Shown in pieces: positions 36,901 through 46,863 of a stretch of DNA of 64,000 bases (position 1 is the first letter of the stretch; every line of letters begins with the position of its first letter). The translations under genes and the position numbers were made by a program. The DNA lies in contig NC_083338.1 of NCBI RefSeq assembly GCF_019175385.1, positions 62,404,884-62,468,883 on the forward strand, written 5' to 3'. Below the pieces are notes generated by a model, which did no database searches, had not been told where the DNA came from, and saw only the letters and a program-made list of their open reading frames with translations. The stretch comes from Lycium barbarum (taxonomy: Eukaryota > Streptophyta > Magnoliopsida > Solanales > Solanaceae).

Positions 36901-37064
36901 TGTTCAAGTATATATATGTTTGCGCGCGTGCCGTATCTGTATCGGCCTACTTCTGTAACATCTGGTTGAAAAAAAAATCTGTATGATACGAAATTCGGTT
37001 AAGTAGGTATGTACGGGTACCCAGCTAGGGTACCAGTCGCGGCCCACGGGGTTGGGTCGTGACA
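33901..37064 (+). repeat. 3' LTR of element H (3164 bp)
   Basis: Near-identical to 28546-31690; the main length difference is the extra CGCGATCGCG-flanked segment at about 34340-34360. The donor-like site is at 35002-35015 and arrays are at 35929-36406. Confidence 0.95.
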
Positions 37065-37069
37065 GTAAA

Positions 37070-37197
37070 GGTATGTGAGGCTAGTTCCTTCTTTTTCTAA
37101 GGGATGATTCCTATAATATGACCTCCTTTATCTTTCCATGACTTTCTCATATTCCGGAAATTATAAGCCTATGACTATTAAGAACTACTCGTGAGAT
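37070..37197 (+). repeat. LTR K, part 2
   Basis: The donor-like AAGGTATGTGAGGC (37067-37080) begins right at the GTAAA duplication and matches 47939-47952 in the LTR of L. The LTR is cut at 37197, where L starts. Confidence 0.8.
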
Positions 37198-37347
37198 TGT
37201 TACACCTCGGAAATTTTTCCGTACTTGTGTGATGAGTAGAACAATGAAGGACTTGAGTGTATGGTGTTTTACTAAGTCGGGAATGGCTAATTTTGCATTT
37301 TCGGAAATAATAAAGTTGCAGAATATTTTTCTGCCAGTGGTCGTATA
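37198..37347 (+). repeat. Element L 5' LTR, part 1
   Basis: Starts TGTTACACCTCGG in the middle of LTR K. It is interrupted by element I after GTATA (37343-37347) and resumes at 46864. Net LTR length is about 2393 bp. Confidence 0.85.
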
Positions 37348-40300
37348 TGTCACGACACACACCCCGTGGGCCGCGACTGGTACCCTAACTGGGTACCCAT
37401 ACGTACCACCCGATCGAATTCGAATCATACAGATTTTTTTTTTAAAACAGAAGTTACAGAAGTAGACCGATACAACTACGACACGCGCGCAAACATATAT
37501 ATCTGGACATACAGAAACATACAGATAAGCCGATAAGGCTAACATACAGACGAAACTCGTAACCCACACATCTATCTACAGGCCTCTACAGACATACAGA
37601 ATCATATGACGGGACAGGGCCCCGCCGTACCCAGAATATCCATACATACAGAGTATACAGAAGACAGGAGATATATACCAAAAATATACGCTCCGGATCA
37701 AAGGAGCTCTTCAAAACAGCTGAATTAGAAACCTACGCTGGCGGCGTATCACCTGGTGCGTCGGTACCTGCGGGCATGTAGCGCAGCCCCCGAAGAACGG
37801 GGGTCAGTACAAAAAATGTACCGAGTATGTAAAGCAGAACATAACAGATATAAACATAGTCCGAACCGGAGTCACAGAAATATAACGAACAGAACCATAA
37901 ATCAGACTGACGGACAGAGTCATGATCCAGACAGAGATACAGAACCGTATACCATACAAATAAACCGAATTATGGTTCGGACAGACAAACGGAATCATAA
38001 TACGGACAGACGAGCAGAATCAGAATCCATACGGACATACAGACGTAGTCGTCTTTCAGACGGACAGACAAAAGTATATCGGACAGAATTATGCATGCAG
38101 AGTAGTACAAAATCATATAGAATCATACAGAGGCATATGCTTATATAAATACAGATGGCACACGCATACATTCATACAGATCCCGGCCCTGTCTGGGGGC
38201 GCGGTAACAGAACCCGGCCCTCTTAGTACGGGACGCGGTGGACAGACAGAATCAGATAAGATCATATGCCATCCTGGCCGCCATCCCCATACACAGATCA
38301 TAATATCATACAGACATACAGATCCCGACCCGCACGCCGAGGGACGCGGTGAACAATGCAGAGAAATATGCACGATAACAGAACCTAGCCCGGGACGCAG
38401 TGAAGGAATGCATTGAGACAGACACGAACCGATAAATGAGAAACGACTTACATACAGACTCAACATACAGACTCAATCAAACTGAAGGGTGCCAAACGGC
38501 GAGTCAAAATCAGAGTATCCAGATAGTATGCATAGTACGCGCCTATATCCTACTTGGGAAGGCACGACAGATTATTAGCAGAATCAGATCCTCAGATGTT
38601 CAGAAATCATTTTGTAAGAATTGCATAAAAATAGTTGTATCATAATCAAAATAATAGTTTAATTGTTTTCCGAGAAAATCGGACAAAAGGGAAGTATTTA
38701 AAGTATTACAGAAGATATCGGGCCTTGTGGGCCCGCCTCGGACCAACTCGAGGCAACATATGCAAATTATCGCTAATAGACCTTATGAGGTCATCCATAA
38801 TCGTTTGGAAGTGTTCCGACTCCGTTTAGGGAGGTTTTGTACAAAAACTCACTTTAAAGGCAATTTGCAAGAAAATAGCTTCAAATGAATTGAAGGAATT
38901 GGAGCGGTTTTCCGTCTCGAATTCCGGGGAACGGAGTCGTACTTAAGGCTCGCGGCCGAGCCTATCACATCCAGAACATGCCTAGGAACATAGGGGAATG
39001 CTTCACATACCTCGATAGCGCCTTACGCTCGCTTGGCGTCAATCCCAATTTCGTCAAAAATCTAGAAATGGTCAAGTTTACCATTTGTTAGTTTCAAACT
39101 TTTCAATAATCCAACTTAACACATACTTGCCTACCGAAATTTCGGCAGCATTTCCTCTGTATATAAGACATCCCCGAGACTTAGCTCGGCTCAATTCATC
39201 AACACAACAACCCAGAATGACATCAAAACAACAATAGACATTAAAACATACACTATGGCATCACTAGCCATCTTTCGACATAACGAAACATCTTTCGTTT
39301 CAAACTTACATTTCCAAACCAAACTTATCATTTTCATATTCATCAACCATCAAATCGTCACAACATACGTCGGAGGCATATCATACCATTTCCACACAAT
39401 ATACACAAGATATGCAAAACATACCAACTTTCCACTAAGCCACTACTTATCCAAGTTTTCCTAACTTTCAACATACAAGTTAATTATACGTTTCCATCTT
39501 CCAAATTCATCAACAATAATCATAATTTGCCTCTTGATACTTTCATTTCCATTTGTACATAAACCATAACAAAGTTGTATGTTTTCTTACAACAACTTAA
39601 TAACCATTTTTCCATAACCACCCTTAACATACTAACAAGATTTAATTCACATTCCATGCATTAAAATGACATGCAACCTACTACATAAAATCAATTCATC
39701 AACCTTCCATGACTAACCATGCTCACGGCCACCCCCTTAAAATTCTTAACTTCCACTTTCATTTCTAATACAATTCCTACCATAATACACTAGATTCTAA
39801 CATGAATTCAAGTCACCAAAACCATGCAACATAAGCATACTCACGGCCCAAACACAAGCACTTCCAACACACAAAATTTTCATACTTTTCTTTCATTTCC
39901 ACACACTATAACATACATACATACATTTCATGGCATAAAAATGGTAAAATCCTTACCTTTTCTTCAAGTTTTCCACTTGCTACAAAGTTGTCCTCTTGCC
40001 AAACTAATTGTACCAAGTTGTAGAGGGCTTTGCACTTAGTAATATTCCCACAAAAATTTGATTTTTAAACCAAGGATTTGGCTCCCAAAATTTTTCTTTC
40101 TTTTCTTTTTTCTCTCTTTCTCTTCCACCCGAAATGCTCTTCTCTTTTGTTCTTGTTTTCTTTTGATTTTTCTTGAAGCTTCTTAAGAGTTATCCTTGAT
40201 ATATAATTAGTCACATGACTAATTAATGGACTTGGGCCAAAGGCCTCTTGGCCGGTTGGGCATCCACCTTTTGGGCCTCATTTTCTTATTATTTTTGTGA

Positions 40301-40505
40301 GCCCAAATTGTTGGCTAAATTTTTTTTGTAATTCATGAAGCAAGTTTCCAAAATTCCAATTTTGCCCTTGGCCTCCTTCCGTAATTCCACACCCACGTAT
40401 TTATAACCGACACATTCACACCAAGAAATGTCCAATTGTGGCCCTATATCATTACAAGTCAATTTATCTTGAATTTTCGAATAAGCAAAAACGTCGGATG
40501 TAACA
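37348..40505 (-). repeat. 3' LTR of element I (3158 bp)
   Basis: Starts TGTCACGACACACACCCCG and ends GTCGGATGTAACA. Donor-like site on the minus strand at about 39000-39013 (GAGGTATGTGAAGC). Confidence 0.95.
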
Positions 40506-40542
40506 TCCTCCCCCCCTTTAGAAACATTCGTCCTCGAATGTT
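40506..40542 (-). promoter_or_regulatory. Polypurine tract and PPT-side hairpin of I
   Basis: TCCTCCCCCCCTTTAG on plus is the purine tract on minus. Arms AACATTCG (40523-40530) and CGAATGTT (40535-40542) form the same 8-bp stem as in G, H and E. Confidence 0.85.
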
Positions 40543-40849
40543 AAATTGACCTTATGGGGCGTCATACTACTTCGGGAGGGTTCTCTTTATAGACGTCCTT
40601 TACTGACTTTCCGGCATGGCTTCTTTACCAACATTATGGGGTAATTTTTCACATTACTGATTCAAATGCCTTCATAATATATTTTCTCATACCCCACATA
40701 ATCATCAAACCATAAGCTATATTCTTGTAACAGACAGACGCTTTCCAGACATTATAGTCCATATCATTTCTTGTTACACTCCTGAGATCCCTACCACGTT
40801 TTCGTAGTCCCACTTCATACTAGATACTTCATACCAACAGATTCAGAAC

Positions 40850-41395
40850 TAGAACCGAACGTGTAGAAGCATATCGGACGGATTCGTAATCGGAGGTAGA
40901 CGTACTAAACCATGGCGGACGGATTCGTAGTCAAAGTCAGGGGTACGGAGGTATGTCAGACAGATTTGAGATCGGAGTCAGACGTACAAAAATGTATCAT
41001 ACGGAATCATGATCAAAGTCAGACAGACAGAAATGTATTAGATAGAGTCGTAATCAGGATCAGACATACGGAGATGTATCAGACAGGCGTGCGATCGAAA
41101 TCAGATGTACAGAGGCATATAAGACGGATTCATATCCGGAGTCAGACATACAGAGGTGTGTCAGACAGATTCGTAATTAGAGTTAATCGTACAGAGATAT
41201 GTCAGACAGAAACGTATTCAGAATCAATCATACAGAAGTATGTCGACCAGAAACATATTCAGAATCGGATGTACAAAGATTTATCAGGTGGGAACATAAT
41301 CGAGTTCAGAAGCATAGAGGCGTAATAGACAGAGCCATAGCAGAATCGGAAGTGCAGAAGTATAACAGATAGAATCTGAAGCCGAATCAGATCAC
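40850..41395 (-). repeat. About 41-bp tandem array in I interior (about 13 units)
   Basis: Units like CAGATTCGTAATCGGAGTCAG followed by CGTACAGAGGTATGT, here cut for length. The reverse complement resembles the array at 33385-33715 in H. Confidence 0.78.
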
Positions 41396-42004
41396 TCTTA
41401 GTAAGGCTCCAGTGATTTATGGAAAATTCCCTTATTGGTAACCTGGTTAGCCAAGTTATCATACAAATCGTCTCGCGTGTCGCTTATCGACTCTTTCAAA
41501 GATTCCGCTTATTCGCATTTCTTATCTTTCGTCTTTCCTACCATCCATACTCATTTTCCTTTTCAGACATCGTCATACCAGACTGAGTTATAATGGGATA
41601 GGGGTTTTTCTAGTCCTTGACAGCATCTGTGCCCTCACCCCCGCTTCGTTTCATGTATTCGGTTCAGTAAAACCTTTCGCCGATCACGATATTAGTTGCT
41701 GGGACTCGGCTTTCAATCCATATGTGTACCAGACGAAAATCATACATACGCACATACACATACACATACACACATACACATATATTTACTACTATCTTAC
41801 TGGCGAACGTCTCTGACTGTTATTCGAATCCGCTCAATTTCCCGAGCGGGGTTGTACCCTTTTATTTTTGCCCATTTAATTTCGCGTCGGTGTGTGTGGC
41901 TTTTGTAAAGGCACTAATTACTCCACACATTCTCTTTTCCTTTAGATTACCCCAAACTTTTCATTTATATCCATCATACCTACACTTGTGCAAAACTTTG
42001 CAGT

Positions 42005-42057
42005 ACTTCCCAGGGGGTCACCCATCCCAGAATTGCTCTGGCTTGAGCACGCTTAAC
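42005..42057 (-). other. 5S rRNA-like pol III control region, copy in I
   Basis: The minus strand reads GTTAAGCGTGCTCAAGCCAG, then GGGATGGGTGACC, then CCTGGGAAGT, matching the copy in H over its whole 53 nt and again in sense with the element. Confidence 0.73.
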
Positions 42058-42857
42058 TCCAAAACTTTTCATGCATTTCGACGCGTTAGGGCTGATATAA
42101 TTTCGTCGATCGCCCCGCGCGACCTTTGTCACGTAATTTTAGAGCAAATCGGGGTCTTAGCAAATTTTCGAAAAATCTTTGTAGCGGGTCCCACCCCCGG
42201 CTAAGTCGTACCATTACCACATCGCCTTTCTGAATCTTAAACATTCACTTCATACACATATACATATGATTACGGATAACCCACGGATTTAAGTCTTCGT
42301 CCCACGAATTCCGCCTCCAAATAGTCGGTGGAATCTGATAAAATATCATCGTAAGGTGTTCTCCGGCCACCGACAGAAGAAAACTAAAGTCGGACAAGTA
42401 TCGCGGGACCTTTTTGTACTTAGTCTACATATTTACTTCCATATTTCTGGAAAAATTTGGGCAGAGGTTCCTCTGTTTTTCTTACTATCCAAAACCTGTA
42501 CACCAGAAATACCAATCATGCCTCACAGGGCCAACACATATACACACACATACATATCATATCATGACGTATCGCAGCCACACGGGCTGACAACTTCAAA
42601 TAAGAACTATAACGTCGTCGACACTTACTACACGTGCCCAACTCAAACAGCATCGGAGGCACTTTCCTGTTTACTTTCATCCGGGATTTCTAGACTCACA
42701 TTGGTGGTGGGGACATCTCAGTCGCCCTTGCCTTTGGTCACTAGGTCTCTAATCTTTTTAAATTTCCGTCATCGTCATTGAACAACATTTTGCCGATATC
42801 ATACACACATCGAAAATTCTAGGAAACTTATGTACTCATAACTGATCAAACTCGAGT

Positions 42858-43391
42858 CTAACCTGGGGAGCTGCCGTGGGAACTATGTCCCTCATCATCA
42901 TCATTCGTCTGACCCCCACTTGACTGGCCCCCGCTATTACCTGCATCTGAATCGGAGGAGTATAGGTAGCCTGGCAATTCCTGGTTCACCGACGGCCAGG
43001 ACAAAGGGCTGGAATAGGGCGTAACACTCTCTGGGGAGGCCTGTCTAACATACCGCTCCACTACCGGAGCTGCTGGCACGTCCTCGGGAATCTCCTCCTC
43101 CGGCGTCCCAGAGGAGTGCTCTAGTGGCTCAGCCTCGGGGCTATCCTCCTCCCTGGGAGTAAGAAACTCTGGAGGTATCGTCGCTGGGTCCTCCGAAGGG
43201 TCGGTATCATAACTGTCTTCCCTGGGAGCCTCTACTCTGGGGATCAAAAACTCTGGAGGAATTGTCTCTGGATCCTCCGAAGGATCTGTCTCAATCGAGT
43301 AGCTGGGGATCTGCCTACTCGGTCCTGGTGATGTCCTAGGGGCCTTATTAGCACCCCTATCCCCATCATCCGAAGCGCTCCTCTTAATTAT
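42858..43391 (-). CDS. Pro/Glu/Ser-rich acidic open frame in element I
   Basis: On the minus strand an open frame runs from just after a TAA at 43394 to TAG at 42858-42860, about 177 codons, with no ATG in frame. It is rich in P, E, D and S and has an internal repeat: TDPSEDPETIPPEFLIPR and, about 25 residues later, TDPSEDPATIPPEFLTPR. The C-terminus is Ser/Gly/Asp-rich (SSDSDAGNSGGQSSGGQ). It lies where gag would start, after the leader. I do not recognise it. It could be a fragment of a spacer region of another gag or pol, a domain captured by the element, or chance. The lack of an ATG argues against it being translated as it stands unless splicing supplies a start. Confidence that it is a real protein gene is low. 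Confidence 0.3.
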   Translation of the reverse strand: MIKRSASDDGDRGANKAPRTSPGPSRQIPSYSIETDPSEDPETIPPEFLIPRVEAPREDSYDTDPSEDPATIPPEFLTPREEDSPEAEPLEHSSGTPEEEIPEDVPAAPVVERYVRQASPESVTPYSSPLSWPSVNQELPGYLYSSDSDAGNSGGQSSGGQTNDDDEGHSSHGSSPG

Positions 43392-43499
43392 TTATCACCC
43401 TACGATCACCTGCAGGAAGAGGGTCAGAAACATTTTCCCCAAATACCGACACTTCTGCTCTTCTGGAGCCTCGCTGTAGATACAGCAATTCGTAGGGGA

Positions 43500-43673
43500 G
43501 AATCATCCTAATCATATAGCTTTATCGCACGATCTAAGAATCCAAAGAAGGGTAACATCCTAAATGCCCTGTAGCTTCCTGTTTATAGATGTGGTGCACA
43601 ACACATCGATAAACAAGACTCTACTAGACACGGCCTGTAGACATTCCGAGGACTAACCGCTCTGATACCACTT
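43500..43673 (-). promoter_or_regulatory. Leader of element I: primer site and dimer-type hairpin
   Basis: GCTCTGATACCA, the complement of the primer site, is at 43659-43670. The hairpin at 43580-43615 is the same sequence as in H, with GTGCAC at 43594-43599. Confidence 0.85.
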
Positions 43674-46600
43674 TGTCAAAACCCAAACCCCGTGGGCCGC
43701 GACTGGTACCCTAACTGGGTACCCATACGTACCTACCCAATCGAATTCGAATCATACAGATTTTTTTTTTTAAAACAGAAGTTACAGAAGTAGACCGATA
43801 CAACTACGGCACGCGCGCAAACATATATATCTGGACATACAGAAACATACAGATAAGCCGATAAGGCTAACATACAGACGAAACCCGTAACCCACACATC
43901 TATCTACAGGCCTCTACAGACACACAAAATCATATGACGGGACAGGGCCCCGCCGTACCCAGAATATCCATACATACAGAGTATACAGAAGACAGGAGAT
44001 ATATACCAAAAATATACGCTCCGGATCAAAGGAGATCTTCAAAACAGCTGAATTAGAAACCTACGCTGGCGGCGTATCACCTGGTGCGTCAGTACCTGCG
44101 GGCATGTAGCGCATCCCCCGAAGAACGGGGGTCAGTACGAAAAATGTACCGAGTATGTAAAGCAGAACATAACAGATATAAACATAGTCCGAACCGGAGT
44201 CACAGAAATATAACGAACAGAACCATAAATCAGACTGACGGACAGAGTCATGATCCAGACAGACATACAGAACCGTATACCATACAAATAAACAGAATTA
44301 TGGTTCGGACAGACAAACGGAATCATAATACGGACAGACGAGCAGAATCAGAATCCATACGGACATACAGAATCAGAATCCATACGGACATACAGACGTA
44401 GTCGTCTTTCAGACGGACAGACAGAAGTATATCGGACAGAATTATGCATGAAGAGTAGTACAGAATCATACAGAATCATACAGAGGCATGTGCTTATATA
44501 AATACAGATGGCACACGCATACATTCATACAGATCCCGACCCTGTCTGGGGGCGCGGTAACAGAACCCGGCCCTCTTAGTACGGGACGCGGTGGACAGAC
44601 AGAATCAGATAAGATCATATGCCATCCTGGCCGCCATCCCCATACACAGATCATAATATCATACAGACATACAGATCACGGCCCGCACGCCGAGGGACGC
44701 GGTGAACAATGCAGAGAAATATGCACGATAACAGAACCTGGCCCGGGACGCAGTGAAGGAATGCATTGAGACAGACACGAACCGATAAATGAGAAACTAC
44801 TTACATACAGACTCAACATACAGACTCAATCAAACTGAAGGGTGCCAAACGGCGAGTCAAAATCAGAGTATCCAGATAGTATGCATAGTACGCGCCTATA
44901 TCCTACTTGGGAAGGCACGACAGATTATTAGCAGAATCAGATCCTCAGATGTTCAGAAATCATTTTGTAAGAATTGCATAAAAATAGTTGTATCATAATC
45001 AAAATAATAGTTTAATTGTTTTCCGAGAAAATCGGACAAAAGGGAAGTATTTAAAGTATTACAGAAGATATCGGGCCTTGTGGGCCCGCCTCGGACCAAC
45101 TCGAGGCAACATATGCAAATTATCGCTAATAGACCTTATGAGGTCATCCATAATCGTTTGGAAGTGTTCCGACTCCGTTTAGGGAGGTTTTGTACAAAAA
45201 CTCACTTTAAAGGCAATTTGCAAGAAAATAGCTTCAAATGAATTGAAGGAATTGGAGCGGTTTTCCGTCTCGAATTCCGGGGAACGGAGTCGTACTTAAG
45301 GCTCGCGGCCGAGCCTATCACATCCAGAACATGCCTAGGAACATAGGGGAATGCTTCACATACCTCGATAGCGCCTTACGCTCGCTTGGCGTCAATCCCA
45401 ATTTCGTCAAAAATCTAGAAATGGTCAAGTTTACCATTTGTTAGTTTCAAACTTTTCAATAATCCAACTTAACACATACTTGCCTACCGAAATTTCGGCA
45501 GCATTTCCTCTGTATATAAGACATCCCCGAGACTTAGCTCGGCTCAATTCATCAACACAACAACCCAGAATGACATCAAAACAACAATAGACATTAAAAC
45601 ATACACTATGGCATCACTAGCCATCTTTCGACATAACGAAACATCTTTCGTTTCAAACTTACATTTCCAAACCAAACTTATCATTTTCATATTCATCAAC
45701 CATCAAATCGTCACAACATACGTCGGAGGCATATCATACCATTTCCACACAATATACACAAGATATGCAAAACATACCAACTTTCCACTAAGCCACTACT
45801 TATCCAAGTTTTCCTAACTTTCAACATACAAGTTAATTATACGTTTCCATCTTCCAAATTCATCAACAATAATCATAATTTGCCTCTTGATACTTTCATT
45901 TCCATTTGTACATAAACCATAACAAAGTTGTATGTTTTCTTACAACAACTTAATAACCATTTTTCCATAACCACCCTTAACATACTAACAAGATTTAATT
46001 CACATTCCATGCATTAAAATGACATGCAACCTACTACATAAAATCAATTCATCAACCTTCCATGACTAACCATGCTCACGGCCACCCCCTTAAAATTCTT
46101 AACTTCCACTTTCATTTCTAATACAATTCCTACCATAATACACTAGATTCTAACATGAATTCAAGTCACCAAAACCATGCAACATAAGCATACTCACGGC
46201 CCAAACACAAGCACTTCCAACACACAAAATTTTCATACTTTTCTTTCATTTCCACACACTACAACATACATACATACATTTCATGGCATAAAAATGGTAA
46301 AATCCTTACCTTTTCTTCAAGTTTTCCACTTGCTACAAAGTTGTCCTCTTGCCAAACTAATTGTACCAAGTTGTAGAGGGCTTTGCACTTAGTAATATTC
46401 CCACAAAAATTTGATTTTTAAACCAAGGATTTGGCTCCCAAAATTTTTCTTTCTTTTCTTTTTTCTCTCTTTCTCTTCCACCCGAAATGCTCTTCTCTTT
46501 TGTTCTTGTTTTCTTTTGATTTTTCTTGAAGCTTCTTAAGAGTTATCCTTGATATATAATTAGTCACATGACTAATTAATGGACTTGGGCCAAAGGCCTC

Positions 46601-46858
46601 TTGGCCGGTTGGGCATCCACCTTTTGGGCCTCATTTTCTTATTATTTTTGTGAGCCCAAATTGTTGGCTAAATTTTTTTTGTAATTCATGAAGCAAGTTT
46701 CCAAAATTCCAATTTTTCCCTTGGCCTCCTTCCGTAATTCCACACCCACGTATTTATAACCGACACATTCACACCAAGAAATGTCCAATTGTGGCCCTAT
46801 ATCATTACAAGTCAATTTATCTTGAATTTTCGAATAAGCAAAAACGTCGGATGTAACA
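43674..46858 (-). repeat. 5' LTR of element I (3185 bp)
   Basis: Begins TGTCAAAACCCAAACCCCG and ends GGATGTAACA. It carries one extra 25-bp unit near 44345-44395 compared with the 3' LTR. Donor-like site near 45354-45367 (minus). Confidence 0.95.
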
Positions 46859-46863
46859 GTATA

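Larger units (their letters stand above)
28546..37064 (+). mobile_element. Element H, complete non-autonomous insertion
   Basis: LTRs at 28546-31690 and 33901-37064 flank a 2210-bp interior with no gag or pol. The duplication GTAAA lies at 28541-28545 and 37065-37069. Primer site, dimer-type hairpin, 5S-like segment, PPT-side hairpin and purine tract are all present. Large LTRs with a short conserved non-coding interior match the LARD type of non-autonomous element, which must use proteins from relatives. Confidence 0.95.
40543..42857 (-). other. Non-coding interior of element I
   Basis: Holds the roughly 41-bp array (about 40850-41395), CA/TA-rich DNA near 41740-41780, the 5S-like segment (42005-42057) and a domain shared with G and H (about 42440-42670). 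No gag or pol resemblance. Confidence 0.75.
37348..46858 (-). mobile_element. Element I, complete non-autonomous insertion
   Basis: LTRs at 37348-40505 and 43674-46858, with a 3168-bp interior. The duplication GTATA lies at 37343-37347 and 46859-46863. Primer site and purine tract are in minus orientation. There is no gag or pol; it has a 5S-like segment, a tandem array and a Pro/Glu/Ser-rich open frame. LTRs look almost identical apart from one 25-bp repeat unit, so it is young. Confidence 0.95.

Noticed and set aside
37193..37197. GAGAT as the target duplication of element L
   Set aside because: No partner found; the right end of L is deleted at 53350, so it cannot be verified.
40912..41325. 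137-codon open frame with repeated QTD/SESD/VQK motifs on the plus strand
   Set aside because: It lies antisense over the roughly 41-bp array of element I; the repeated residues follow from the DNA repeat. The array in H does not keep the frame.
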